Positions 24,993 to 34,822 of a DNA stretch of 64,000 bases are shown one piece after another; position 1 is the stretch's first letter; the number at the start of each line of letters is the position of its first letter. The position numbers were made by a program, and so were the translations under genes. The DNA is from Paraburkholderia graminis C4D1M (GTDB taxonomy: Bacteria; Pseudomonadota; Gammaproteobacteria; Burkholderiales; Burkholderiaceae). The DNA is taken from positions 1 through 64,000 of the forward strand of contig NZ_ABLD01000018.1 of NCBI RefSeq assembly GCF_000172415.1, given 5' to 3'. The notes under the pieces are model-generated. The model was not told where the DNA came from. It ran no database searches and was given only the letters and a program-made list of their open reading frames with translations.

Positions 24993-27900
24993 TGCACGCC
25001 TCTTCCTCTGGTGACAACGGTATGGACAACTCAAACGTTTTCGCGGGCCGGATCGCCATCGTCGGCATGTCGTGCCGGTTCCCGGGCGGTGCGTCTTGTG
25101 CATCGACGTACTGGGACTTTCTGAACTCGGGGCAATCGGCCATTCGCGAAACGCCCCCTGAGCGGTTCGACATCGACGCCTTTTACTCACCGGACCCCGA
25201 CGAGCCGGGGACCACGTACTCGCGCGTTGCCGGCTACGTCGACGATCCGTTTTTCTTCGATCGAAGATTTTTTCGCACGTCCGCCGCCGAGGCGATGGAA
25301 ATGGACCCGCAGCAACGCTGGATGCTGGAGCTGACATGGGCCGCGCTCGAGAATGCAGGCCTCGTGCCAAGCCAGTTGCGAGGGACGAGCGCCGGCGTTT
25401 TCATGACTACGGGCGAAGCGGACTATGGTCGCAGAACGGTGTGGTCCGGCGATCCGCGCGGCATCACGACTTATTCCAAGCTCGGCAATCTGCGCGCAAT
25501 GGCCCCCGGGCGCGTAGCGCACATATTGGGTCTCGGCGGACCTGCGATATTCGTCGACACTACCTGTTCTTCCTCGCTTGTCGCGATTCATCTTGCTGCA
25601 CAGAGTCTGCGGGAAGGCGACTGCGACGTAGCGATCGCCGGCGGTGTGAACCTGATCCTCGGTCCCGAAGAAACGATTGGCGTCGCGCGGCTGAAAGCGA
25701 TGTCGCCGTCGGGCCAATGCCGCCCTTTCGACGCGAACGCCGATGGCTACATACGTGGCGAAGGCGGCGGTGTCATCGTCATGAAGCGGTTAGAGGATGC
25801 GCTCGCGCACGGCGACCGCATCGATGCAGTGTTGGCCGGATCGGCGGTAAACAGCGACGGTGCAAGCAATGGCTTGACCGCACCTAACGGCGCGGCACAG
25901 GAAGCAGTGATTCGCCGCGCACTGGCTCGCGCCCGCGCGAGACCGCAAGACGTCGCCTACATCGAAGCGCATGGCACTGGAACATCGCTTGGTGATCCTA
26001 TCGAACTGTCCGCGCTGCGCAATGTGTACGCGCGATCGGTCGCGCGGCCGAAGCCGATTCTCGTGGGTTCCGTCAAGTCACAGGTCGGCCACCTCGAGGG
26101 CGCTGCCGGCATGGCCGGCATCATCAAGGCAATTCTGATTCTGCGTCACCGTCATGTGCCGGCTCAGGTCAACTTTTCAACGCCGAACCCTCGATTCCGC
26201 TGGAGCGATGAGCAACTCGATGTCGCTCGCTGCCGCGCCCCGCTCGACGACCCTCGCGCGCTCGTCGGCGTTAGCGGTTTTGGCATTACAGGCACCAATG
26301 TGCATTTGATCCTAGCGCCGAGGCCAACTCGCGAGGTCGCCGCGAACGATGCCGATCGGCAGCGAGTGCTGACACTTTCGGGCCGTTCAGCCGAGGCAAG
26401 GCAGCGACTCGCCCGCGAGTTCCGCACGAAGCTCGCGGCCTCCCCGGTGTCCCTGCGGGATGTTTGCTACACAGCGAGCGTGCGGCGGGAGAAACTTCGA
26501 CCATCGCGTCGCGTTCGTAGGTACGACGAGAGCGGATTTCATCCAGGCAATCGACGATTTTCTGCAAGCCGATGCGTCGGGCACCTGGCACGCCGGCAGC
26601 AGCCCGAAAAAGCCGCGCCTTGCCTTTGTCTTCCCTGGGCAGGGCTCATGGCATCCCGGCGTTGGGGCGGAGTTGTATAACGGCAACTGGATCTTCCGCA
26701 AGTTCGCTGACATCTCTCTTGCGCAACTTGGCGACGGCGCGGCCCGTGACGTGCTTCAGGCAATCCTCGGGGAAAACGCGGACGCAGTGCGCCACCATCC
26801 CGGTCAACTCGCGCATTTCGTCGTGTGCTTTTCGCTCGCACGGACCTGGATGGAACTTGGCCTGCAGCCAGATCTTCTGATCGGTCATTCGCTCGGCGAA
26901 CATGTGGCAGCCGTTATCGGCGGCGTCATGACACTAGCCGACGGAATCAAGGCAGTCGAGGCGCGAGGGCGGCTCTTCGATTCCGAAACACCGCGCGGCG
27001 CCATGCTTGCGGTCGCCGCCAGCATCGACGAACTCCGGCAACAGTTTGTGTTCGGCACGAACCTGTTCGTCGCCGGGGTGAATGGGCGCGGTCAAACCGT
27101 TGTCAGCGGTACGGAGGAAGCGGTGAGCCAGGTGCAGGAAGCGATGGCGGCGGCGGGGAAACGCTTTTCGCTTCTGAAGACCTACGATACGCCCGGGCAT
27201 TCGCCGCTGCTGCGATCCATGCGCGAGTCGTTCCGTCGCGAACTGGAGCGATTGACCTTCTCGGTGCCGACCATTCCCATCGTTTCGACGCTCACGGGCA
27301 AGCTTGCGACTGACGCGATAGCCCGCGTCGAGCATTGGCTGGATCTCGTCGAAGAGCCGGTAATGTTCGACGACGCGCTGCATGCCGCCCTCGACGGCCA
27401 CACGGCTTTCCTTGAAGTCGGCCCCGGGGCCGCGCTCGCCAAACTCGCGCGTGCCGCGGCGGGCGGCGACTGGCAGTGCGCGGTCTCCTCGCTTTCCGAC
27501 GGGCCGGACGGCGACGACGAAACGGAAACTACCGGCTTCGCGCATGCATGTGCGCACCTGTACAGCGCGGGACACGCGATCGCGTGGAGCAAGATGTATG
27601 GCAATGCGCCAGAGCCGGCAGAGCTGCCTACCTACGCGTTTGACCGGGAGCGGTTCGAACTGCCGCCGGCTACCCGTAGTCCGGTCGCGCCCGCTTTGTA
27701 CAAGGATCCATCACGGCGCGGCACGTCGGAAGCCGAAGCCTTCGCCACAGAAGCGACTCTCGCGGCGCAAACGGCGCAACATTTGGCACCGGCGCCTGCG
27801 TCGCAGGACGGCACGCAGGTGCTCATCGCGTTGCGCGAGATCGCCGCGTCTGTCGCACCGGATACGGCCGACTTCGCGGACGATCTACCGCTTGTCAGTC

Positions 27901-28925
27901 AAGGCATGGACTCTCTCGCATTGACGGAACTGCGAGTACGTCTGCACCAGAAGTTTGGGAAGATGGCGCCCATGTCGATGCTCGCTCGCGGTGCATCGCT
28001 GATCGCGCTGGCCGGCTGGCTCGGGGCATCGAGTCATGGCTCCCGGATGCCGGACGGTCCAGGCCCATTGAGCGACGCCCCGCCTGAAGTCCGCCACGAC
28101 GTGGACGAAAGCGCGCTCGTCGTGGTGTTGCGTGAAGGCAGCGGACCGGTCATTGCGCTAGTGCATCCAGTGGGCGGCGACGTGCTGTGTTACGAGGCGC
28201 TCGCCGCGGCGTGGCCGGGCGACCCCTCGATTATCGCGGTTCGCCATCCGTATTCGGATCCGGGTCGAGAGGTGAAGTATCTCTCCATCGGGCAACTGGC
28301 GTCGCTCTATCGCTCTGCATTCGTCAGAGCCGCAGGCCGGATTCCCGACCTGCTCGGCGGCTGGTCTTTCGGCGGTCTCGTCGCCCAGGAAATGGCCGTG
28401 CAATGGGAAGCGAAAGACATTGATGCACCGCCGCTTCTCATCGTCGACAGTCCACTTCACGGCGAATCGTTCGTGACGCGACTCGAGCGGATAGTCAGTG
28501 AATTCGATGGCGAAGAAGGTTCCCGGCTTGCCGCCACGCTGCTCGCCGACGCACGCTTTGATGCAATGCTCGACAACGACTTCTTTCTCGCCGAGGCAAG
28601 GCGCCGCGCTCACCCGGACACGTTCGCTCACCTCGCGCGGCTTCATGCGGCGTGCGCCGCGGCCCTCGCACGGCATAGGGTCAGGCAGGTGCGTGCCAGC
28701 ATCCACTATGCGCTCGCCGGGCGCGGAAAAACGGAGGCCTCGAACGACAAGGTCACTGCCAGTCTGCGTCCGCTGACCGATGGGAACATCATCGTCACCG
28801 TCTTCGATGACGACCATAACTCCATCGTTCGCGCTCCTTCTGCCGGGCGTCTCGCCCGTTTGCTCAACGTTGTGGCAAGCGACGACGCACAGGTTCGGCG
28901 GATGACGCAGGCGGATGTCTCGTGA
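24992..28925 (+). pseudogene. Type I polyketide synthase KS-AT-ACP-TE, interrupted by a one-base frameshift
   Basis: One ~1,310-residue module split by an extra base. The first part (ATG 24992, or 25022) holds a ketosynthase: VDTTCSSSLV with Cys192, EAHGTGTS with His327 and VGHLEGAAG with His367. The frame changes in the AAA at 26492-26494. Removing one A restores the linker (ASVRRENFDHRVAFVG) and leads into an acyltransferase (FPGQGSW, GHSLGEHVAA with nucleophile Ser at 26889). A phosphopantetheine carrier follows (QGMDSLALTEL, Ser at 27912), then an alpha/beta-hydrolase thioesterase (GGWSFGGL, Ser at 28365; Asp in IVDSPLH; His in DDDHNSIV). No KR, DH or ER domain is present. The AT specificity segment reads TPGH instead of HAFH or YASH. 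As given it would yield a KS-only fragment. Both halves are otherwise intact and conserved, so a very recent mutation or a sequencing error is likely. Confidence 0.88.
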
Positions 28926-28995
28926 CTCATGTTGTTGTTACGCCTCGCACCACCGGGGTTTTCTCTTCTTAACCTGATTTCGGGGAATCGACGCA

Positions 28996-29340
28996 ATGAG
29001 CAATCCACTCGAAGCGATATCTATGAACGGTGTCAACGTGACCAAAGAAACGATCCTGAGCTGGATTCAGGAATGGAGCGAGGCGAACAATCTGAAGATC
29101 CCGCCGGATCTGGATCAGACCTTCGCCGAGGCGGGTTTCGACTCTATGCACTCCGTCGAACTCGCGTTCCACCTGGAGGACAAGCTCAAGATCAAGATCG
29201 ACGAGACGGTGCTTTACGACTACCCGACCTTCGCATCGCTCGCGGAGTATCTCGTCTCGCAGGTCAAGCCTGACGACGGGCCGGACCCGCAACTCGGCGC
29301 GGTATCGGGAAATGCGGCCGGCGGCGCCGGCAGCTGGTAG
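28996..29340 (+). CDS. Free-standing acyl carrier protein
   Basis: A 114-residue carrier protein. The phosphopantetheine serine is in EAGFDSMHSVELAFHLED; helices I and III are visible as ETILSWIQEWSEANNL and ETVLYDYPTFASLAEYL. It resembles polyketide synthase carriers (the DSxxxVEL pattern) more than the fatty-acid AcpP. A Gly/Ala/Pro-rich tail of ~25 residues follows the domain. It lies 70 bp after the synthase and 73 bp before the KAS III gene. It probably holds a starter acyl group or receives the product of the KAS III. Confidence 0.9.
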   Translation: MSNPLEAISMNGVNVTKETILSWIQEWSEANNLKIPPDLDQTFAEAGFDSMHSVELAFHLEDKLKIKIDETVLYDYPTFASLAEYLVSQVKPDDGPDPQLGAVSGNAAGGAGSW

Positions 29341-29413
29341 TCGAGACGCATAGGGCGCTGCGGCAAGGCCGTAGCTTGCACGGCGCCAACAGACATTTAT
29401 CGGAGCGAAAAAG

Positions 29414-30436
29414 ATGGCCGAAGTAAACCGTGCTGAGAGTCAGAGGTCCGCCGATCACGCGACGATGGGTTGGAGTTCCCGAATCGTGGGGTGCGGGTCG
29501 GCGTTGCCCGAACGCCGAATGAGCAATCAGGAACTCGCCACGATGGTCGACACGTCGGAGGAATGGATCACGCAGCGTACTGGCATCAAGGAACGACGCA
29601 TAGCGGCCAACGGCGAATGCACTTCTGACCTTGCGATCCGGGCTGCGGTGTCGGCACTCGAACAGGCGGGCATGCGCGGCTCCGAAATCGATGTCGTGGT
29701 CCTGGCCACTTGCACGCCGGACCGGACCATGCCTGCAACGGCAGTGCGCGTGCAAGAAGCCCTCGGCATGACAGGAGGCGTTGCATTCGACGTGCAGGCG
29801 GTTTGCTCGGGATTCGTCTTCGCGCTCTCGGTAGCCGACAACATGATCCGGTTGGGGCAGGCGCGCAATGCCGTGGTAATCGGAGCGGAAACAATGTCGC
29901 GAATTATCGACTGGAACGACCGCAATAGCTGTGTGCTGTTCGGCGACGGCGCGGGCGCGGTCGTCTTGCGCGGCGAGCGACATGCGGGAGGAAGCCGACG
30001 GGGCATCTTGTCCACTCATCTGCATTCGGACGGGAGGCACCACGACAAGATCCACACCGACGGTGGGACATCTTCCACGCAGACTGCCGGCAAAATGCAT
30101 CTGGCGGGACGCGAAGTGTTTCTCCACGCTGTCGTGAACCTTTCCGATGCATCGCAGGAAGCATTGGCCGCACACGGTCTTAGCAATGACGACCTCGACT
30201 GGGTCGTCCCCCACCAGGCCAATCAGCGAATCGTGCAGACCTTAGCGGAAAAACTGCATCTGCCGATGGAGAAAGTCGTGCTGACCGTCGACCATCACGG
30301 CAACACCTCGGCCGCGTCCATTCCGCTCGCGCTTAGCGAGGCCGTCGCCGACGGACGCATCAAGGAAAACGACCTTGTGCTGACCCCGACCATGGGTTCC
30401 GGCTTTACCTGGGGCGCCGCACTGATCCGGTGGTAG
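29414..30436 (+). CDS. Beta-ketoacyl-ACP synthase III (FabH-like)
   Basis: A 340-residue thiolase-fold synthase. The Cys-His-Asn triad is complete: Cys131 in VQAVCSGFVFAL, His267 in VVPHQANQRIV and Asn297 in HHGNTSAASIPLAL. The N-terminal WITQRTGIKERRIA is standard for KAS III. The first ~18 residues are an extension relative to FabH; a start at Met18 is possible. As the last gene of the cassette, beside a free ACP, it probably primes chain formation by joining a short acyl-CoA with malonyl-ACP. KAS III homologues in other pathways instead transfer acyl groups, but those usually lose part of the triad. Confidence 0.92.
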   Translation: MAEVNRAESQRSADHATMGWSSRIVGCGSALPERRMSNQELATMVDTSEEWITQRTGIKERRIAANGECTSDLAIRAAVSALEQAGMRGSEIDVVVLATCTPDRTMPATAVRVQEALGMTGGVAFDVQAVCSGFVFALSVADNMIRLGQARNAVVIGAETMSRIIDWNDRNSCVLFGDGAGAVVLRGERHAGGSRRGILSTHLHSDGRHHDKIHTDGGTSSTQTAGKMHLAGREVFLHAVVNLSDASQEALAAHGLSNDDLDWVVPHQANQRIVQTLAEKLHLPMEKVVLTVDHHGNTSAASIPLALSEAVADGRIKENDLVLTPTMGSGFTWGAALIRW

Positions 30437-31239
30437 CCGCTCTCATTGGGTCGTGCGATTCACGTGCACAGTGGCACCTTCGTGATGCGTGTGACGATGG
30501 TGCCTGTCACTGTCCATAACGCCGTGCTCCTTCGGGCCTGTTCGATCAGCAACCAGAGCTATCCATAACGATGAAGCACATCGTCAATGCGAGCTTCTTC
30601 GTGTTGCCTATCGATGTACCCCCCGCACTCGTACCCTCAACGCGCGGAGCGCACGTATCTCTTCCGCGAGAAAGTCGAGCTGGTCCGCTCGCAGCGCACC
30701 CGTAAGGCCGATCCGATTCATTGATTCGGTCGGAACTAACCTCTATTCAGGTACCCGGCGAGGTAACAGCCGCGACGCTGCTTAACGCTTTTTCATGCCG
30801 ATCAATATTATTATGCTTATTGATTGAAGGCGGAAAAAACGTAACATATTGTTCAAAAAAGCAAAGTTATACTGGTCGAACTTTGGCATCCCTACTTCGC
30901 GGTTCGGCTCAACATTTTCATTGTAGTTTAGGACCGTCTAATAGCGGTTTTCTTGCGTCGACAATCCGGTCAATACGGCTCCCGGTCTTCGCTTTCACAA
31001 CTATCTGGACGCGGTTTGCACATCCGTCACTTATTAAACGTACGTAAATTCCACAACTTTTTATTCGAGATGAATTGCAGATACAACGTCCATTTAGACA
31101 AGCGATTTGCCACTATTTTTTATGTATATCCTTTCGCCATCCATCGCCGCCCATCTTTCTGTTATTGGTTTGGAACGAGGTCGCTGTTGGCGGCAAAGCT
31201 GAATAGCCGCCGTATGTCGGTGCTTCACGTCGAGCGGCA
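30437..31239. other. Intergenic region, AT-rich in the middle
   Basis: About 800 bases without a supported gene. A 36-codon ORF at 30614-30724 (+, ends RTRKADPIH) reads like the tail of a protein but has no ribosome binding site. From about 30780 to 31150 the DNA becomes much more AT-rich than anything around it and contains the inverted repeat AACATATTGTT (30843-30853). It may be the regulatory region of the kinase gene or foreign DNA. Confidence 0.4.
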
Positions 31240-32952
31240 ATGAAAGACATGAGTTCCGGCTGCAGTGAGCGGCGCTCGTTTACCGAAACGTCGGTTCTTG
31301 CCGGGCCGTCGACGGATGTTGCACGTGCATGGCTCCGGCTGATGGCGGTGCTCATGTCGTGCTGCCTGATCTTGTGCAGCATTCCCTTGCTGCACCGCCT
31401 GGACCTTGTGCTTCTGGACGCCGCCTCGCACTCCGCGGAGGGAATCGAGGCCTCCGCGCTGCCTCTCCCTTTCGGCTTCTTGATCACATTCCTTTTCAAT
31501 GAAAGTGTCGTGCCGCTCGTGTGCGTCGCCCTGTACCTGCTGGGCCCGCGCGACAGTCTTATCGTATCGGCCTGCCTCGCATGTGCACTGATTGCAATTG
31601 CCTATGCCGTCCTGCGATGGGGACATGCATTCCTCTCACCCACGGCCGGCGTACTCACGTGCATGACGGCATGGCCCCTATGGGCGTTGCGGCGTCAGGA
31701 GGCATTGCTTTACTATTTGTCGCGGGACATGGATGCGGTAATGCGCCAACTGTCCCTGACCCAGGGTCTTGCGCGTGCGAGCCGGTTCAGCGATCCAGTC
31801 CAGCGTCAGCTCGACGCTATGACGTCGTTATCGGAGCGCGTGCATCGTTATCGGGAGTTTCTGGCGCATTGGATCGACACGCTGCCAGAAGCCACGCTGG
31901 TAACATCGCGAGACGGTGTCGTGCTGCGCGCGAACGAAAGGGTCCTGTCGCTAATGCGGGAATCAGATGCCAGGTGCGGCGCAAGCGGTTCTCCCTCTGG
32001 CCGACAGGTAGCCGACGTGCTGTTCGATATTACCGCGTCGCAGCGTGCGATCGAATTCGCCGCCCGGGCACTGTCCTCGATAAAGCCGCTGAACGCGGAT
32101 GACACGTTACCGCCAGACGTAACGATGCTACTCGGTCAAGGTACAGAGATCGCCAGTGCACGCGGAGCACGCTCGTTACTCGTCAAATGCGCGCCAATCT
32201 TTGCCTCTGACGGGCACGATACTTCACTCATTTTCCATATCGCCGACGTGTCATCGATCCGCAAAGCCGAGCGGCAACGCGACACGGCGCTGCGTTTCCT
32301 CTCGCATGACATGCGGTCTCCCCAAGCAGCCCTGCTTGCTCTCGTCGAGCAGATGCGACATCAGCCGCCGCGTTTCACACAGCAACGCTTCACCGAACTC
32401 GTAGCGCACTATGCGAGCGCGGCGCTTCGGCTCTCGGATGACTTTCTGTTTCTCGCGCGCGCTGAAGGCGTGGCGCCAAAACTGACCCGCGTGGATCCCG
32501 CACTCGCGCTGGGCGATGCAGTCGATGACTTCTGGCCGCAGGCGAGTCTCAAATCCACCATGGTCGATCTGATCGCCGAACCTGGAACCAGCCTGATCGC
32601 CGATGCGCAGTTGCTGCGCCGGGCCTTCGGCAATCTGATCGGCAATGCAATCAAATATAGCCCGCCCGCATCCACCGTGAGAGTGCGGCTGTCTGAAACG
32701 CCGCGGCACCTGCGTATCTCCGTCGTGGATCAGGGCATTGGTATTTCCGTACCAGACAAACAGCAGTTATTTACACAGTTCCGTCAGTTCGATGAGCGTT
32801 TCGCGGGCTTAGGTCACGGATTGGGACTTGCATTTGTGAAGACGGTTGTGGATTCGCTCGACGGACGTCTATTCGTGCGCTCAAAGGCTGGGAAAGGCAC
32901 CGTTTTCACGGTTCGGCTTCCGAGGGCCGACGCTGCGCTAACGCGCGAGTAG
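31240..32952 (+). CDS. Membrane sensor histidine kinase, CHASE2-type with a shortened sensor
   Basis: A 570-residue kinase. A first membrane helix (about residues 33-50, LRLMAVLMSCCLILCSIPLL) is followed by RLDLVLLDAASHS, like the start of a CHASE2 domain. Then, after only ~10 residues, come further membrane helices (about 78-148). A PAS-like region spans ~210-340. The HisKA histidine is His356 (LRFLSHDMRSP). The ATPase boxes are LIGNAIKYSP (N), VVDQGIGIS (G1) and GHGLGLAF (G2). CHASE2 kinases normally carry ~200-250 extracytoplasmic residues between the first and second helices; nearly all of that is absent. The ATG is at 31240 or 31249. It pairs with the response regulator downstream and may control the adjacent polyketide cassette, although nothing in the sequence proves that. 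Confidence 0.85.
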   Translation: MKDMSSGCSERRSFTETSVLAGPSTDVARAWLRLMAVLMSCCLILCSIPLLHRLDLVLLDAASHSAEGIEASALPLPFGFLITFLFNESVVPLVCVALYLLGPRDSLIVSACLACALIAIAYAVLRWGHAFLSPTAGVLTCMTAWPLWALRRQEALLYYLSRDMDAVMRQLSLTQGLARASRFSDPVQRQLDAMTSLSERVHRYREFLAHWIDTLPEATLVTSRDGVVLRANERVLSLMRESDARCGASGSPSGRQVADVLFDITASQRAIEFAARALSSIKPLNADDTLPPDVTMLLGQGTEIASARGARSLLVKCAPIFASDGHDTSLIFHIADVSSIRKAERQRDTALRFLSHDMRSPQAALLALVEQMRHQPPRFTQQRFTELVAHYASAALRLSDDFLFLARAEGVAPKLTRVDPALALGDAVDDFWPQASLKSTMVDLIAEPGTSLIADAQLLRRAFGNLIGNAIKYSPPASTVRVRLSETPRHLRISVVDQGIGISVPDKQQLFTQFRQFDERFAGLGHGLGLAFVKTVVDSLDGRLFVRSKAGKGTVFTVRLPRADAALTRE

Positions 32953-33120
32953 ATTCCAGGGCGGTGATTCCTGCTGACGTTCGATGCTGTGTTGGGACAT
33001 CGAGGCGGTTCACGGTTGCGCGACTGATTGAAGGCAAACGTTTGCGGGATGCTGACGAACGGGAATACGGCGCATGTTGCAGAGACAACGGCGCGATTTG
33101 AACCATGCACGGGGTAGAGA

Positions 33121-33891
33121 ATGCGCATACTGATTGTCGAGGATGATCCTGTTCAGGCCGACGCGGTATCGGACGTGCTGTCACGGCATCGCCATACCGT
33201 GAGCATCGTGAGCGACGGCGAGAAGGCAGTGCAGGCACTGCGCACTGCGTCGGTGGATGCGGTCGTGCTTGACTGGCAGCTACCGAAGATGAGCGGAATT
33301 GAAGTGCTCAACTGGATTCGTGACGGTCTCGGAGCCGGGTTCGGCGTTTTGTTTCTGACGAGCCGCGTGCAGGAGTCCGACGTGGTTCGCGCGCTCGAAG
33401 CAGGTGCCGACGACTATCTCATCAAGCCGTTCCGGGCGGATGAACTGGCCGCGCGCGTTAACGCGCTTCTACGCCGGAGTGCTCGACATGTGGTATTCGA
33501 CGGCCCAATTCGCGCAGGCGACTACGTTCTTGACCCGAAGGAGCGCTCCATCATGCTGCGCGATCAGCCGATCGAGTTGACAACCAAGGAATTCCAGCTA
33601 GCCGCAGCGCTGTTTAGCAATCTGGGCAAGATCATGTCGCGGGAGCTTCTTGCAAGGGCCGCGTGGGGTCGAGAACTCGGCGTGGAGTCGAGGTCACTCG
33701 ACACCCACATCTATCGGATCCGCCAGAAATTGAATTTGCGACCGGAGAACAGCTTGCGCCTGACCTCTATTTACACAGCCGGATATCGCCTCGATGCAGT
33801 CAAGCCGCGAGTTTTGGACGCAGTAAATGAGTTGACCAGTGGCAGTGCATTCGCCCCCCGCGAAGCCGCCGACATCGCTGCTGCTTCTTGA
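33121..33891 (+). CDS. OmpR/PhoB-family response regulator
   Basis: A 256-residue regulator. The receiver domain has the acidic pair EDD near residues 7-9, the phosphorylatable Asp51 in VVLDWQLPKMSG and the lysine in DDYLIKPFRADE. The DNA-binding winged helix ends with SRSLDTHIYRIRQKL and the wing TSIYTAGYRL. About 25 extra residues follow the normal end. GGGGTAGAG lies just before the ATG. The gene starts 168 bp after the kinase and is its likely partner. Confidence 0.93.
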   Translation: MRILIVEDDPVQADAVSDVLSRHRHTVSIVSDGEKAVQALRTASVDAVVLDWQLPKMSGIEVLNWIRDGLGAGFGVLFLTSRVQESDVVRALEAGADDYLIKPFRADELAARVNALLRRSARHVVFDGPIRAGDYVLDPKERSIMLRDQPIELTTKEFQLAAALFSNLGKIMSRELLARAAWGRELGVESRSLDTHIYRIRQKLNLRPENSLRLTSIYTAGYRLDAVKPRVLDAVNELTSGSAFAPREAADIAAAS

Positions 33892-33973
33892 GAGAGGCCA
33901 ATCGCGGCAAAAGGCAAAAGCGCGAGCCCCCGTCCGGGCATTGCAGACAACGGGGTGCCTGATGGACGCGCCC

Positions 33974-34158
33974 TCACGCCGTATGACTGAAGCGCAATTG
34001 AGTCTTCAGGTAATGCAGGAACGCTCGCACCTTCGGCGACGGCGCTCGTTCCTTGCGGAACAACGCATTGAGATGCGATGCGGACGCGGCGTCGGTAATC
34101 TTGGTCGACCATCCGGCACGCCTTATGCGCTGGGTTTTCAGGGCGGGATCGATCAGAA
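33974..34158 (-). pseudogene. C-terminal remnant of a LysR-type regulator
   Basis: The minus strand reads about 60 residues ending at a TGA at 33974: FLIDPALKTQRIRRAGW, then SHLNALFRKERAPSPKVRAFLHYLKTQL. The second block matches the very end of many LysR regulators (a P.R..P.KVRAFVDFL-type helix). The DNA-binding half and most of the effector domain are missing. Upstream (34160-34340) I find no continuation. Confidence 0.45.
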
Positions 34159-34345
34159 ATGTACCCTTTCGTCAGTAAGAGTGACGGGTATGAAAGTAGG
34201 AGCTTTCATAGCCTTCATTTCTGGACAGATGCTCTTTAAGAGGCAGCACCGTGTAGGCCTTCGCGCAAGGGGCAGCTAAGCGCGTCGGAACTGTGTTGCT
34301 CGCTGGTTCTGCCGGATGCCCGTCGCTGGGTTAGAGGGCGGTCAG

Positions 34346-34516
34346 TTATCGTCCGACCGGGGCGGAAGGTGCTCGTGCGGAGCGGGCTCGGCGGGCGTCG
34401 GCGTCGTGAACGTGGTCGTCAGAAGAGACGGGTGCCGTGCTGGGTGGCGCTTCGCCCGTCGCGCCGGGCGATGGCCGTGCGGGATCGGGGACGGTATCGG
34501 AACGATCGGTAGACAT
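34346..34516 (-). CDS. Small hypothetical protein (56 residues)
   Basis: An ATG at 34516 preceded by a strong AGGAG site (6-base spacer) opens a 56-codon frame ending in TAA at 34346. The product is rich in Ser, Asp, Pro and Ala (begins MSTDRSDTVPDPARPSP) and is probably disordered. I do not recognise a family. The ribosome binding site is the main evidence that it is translated. A one-base change near the 3' end would lengthen it to an end reading HEHLPPRSDDN, so it may carry a frameshift. Confidence 0.45.
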   Translation of the reverse strand: MSTDRSDTVPDPARPSPGATGEAPPSTAPVSSDDHVHDADARRARSARAPSAPVGR

Positions 34517-34822
34517 ACTGGGCTCCTAAGGTGACGGATGGCGTCTTTAGCAATATAGGCGGCTCAGCGAGACAAGGGAGCAGAACTGGTCGGCAGTGAA
34601 GGAGCGGATAGTTGTGGCTATCCGACCCTTCGTTTCACTGCGTTGGGGAGGAGGGCGGAAAAATGCCCGCTCACACAACTAATTTCGGCACTAGTCGTCA
34701 AGTAAATCTGTGACCACGACGCGCGGGTGGTCGTCGCTTGCGCACGACGCTCAGCCGACCTTGTGGTTGCGGCGTGTCCGCTTCACTCAAGAAACAGTGA
34801 GGGGCCTCCGCAGTCGATAAAC
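34517..34822. other. Gap before IS481 copy A
   Basis: No gene seen. The bases from 34523 back to 34516 hold the ribosome binding site of the small minus-strand gene. The rest has no ORF with a ribosome binding site and no strong hairpin followed by a T run. Confidence 0.4.

Noticed and set aside
26485..26500. Programmed frameshifting in the polyketide synthase
   Set aside because: No slippery heptamer, stop-codon context or following pseudoknot is visible; a short A run is a common site of error or mutation.
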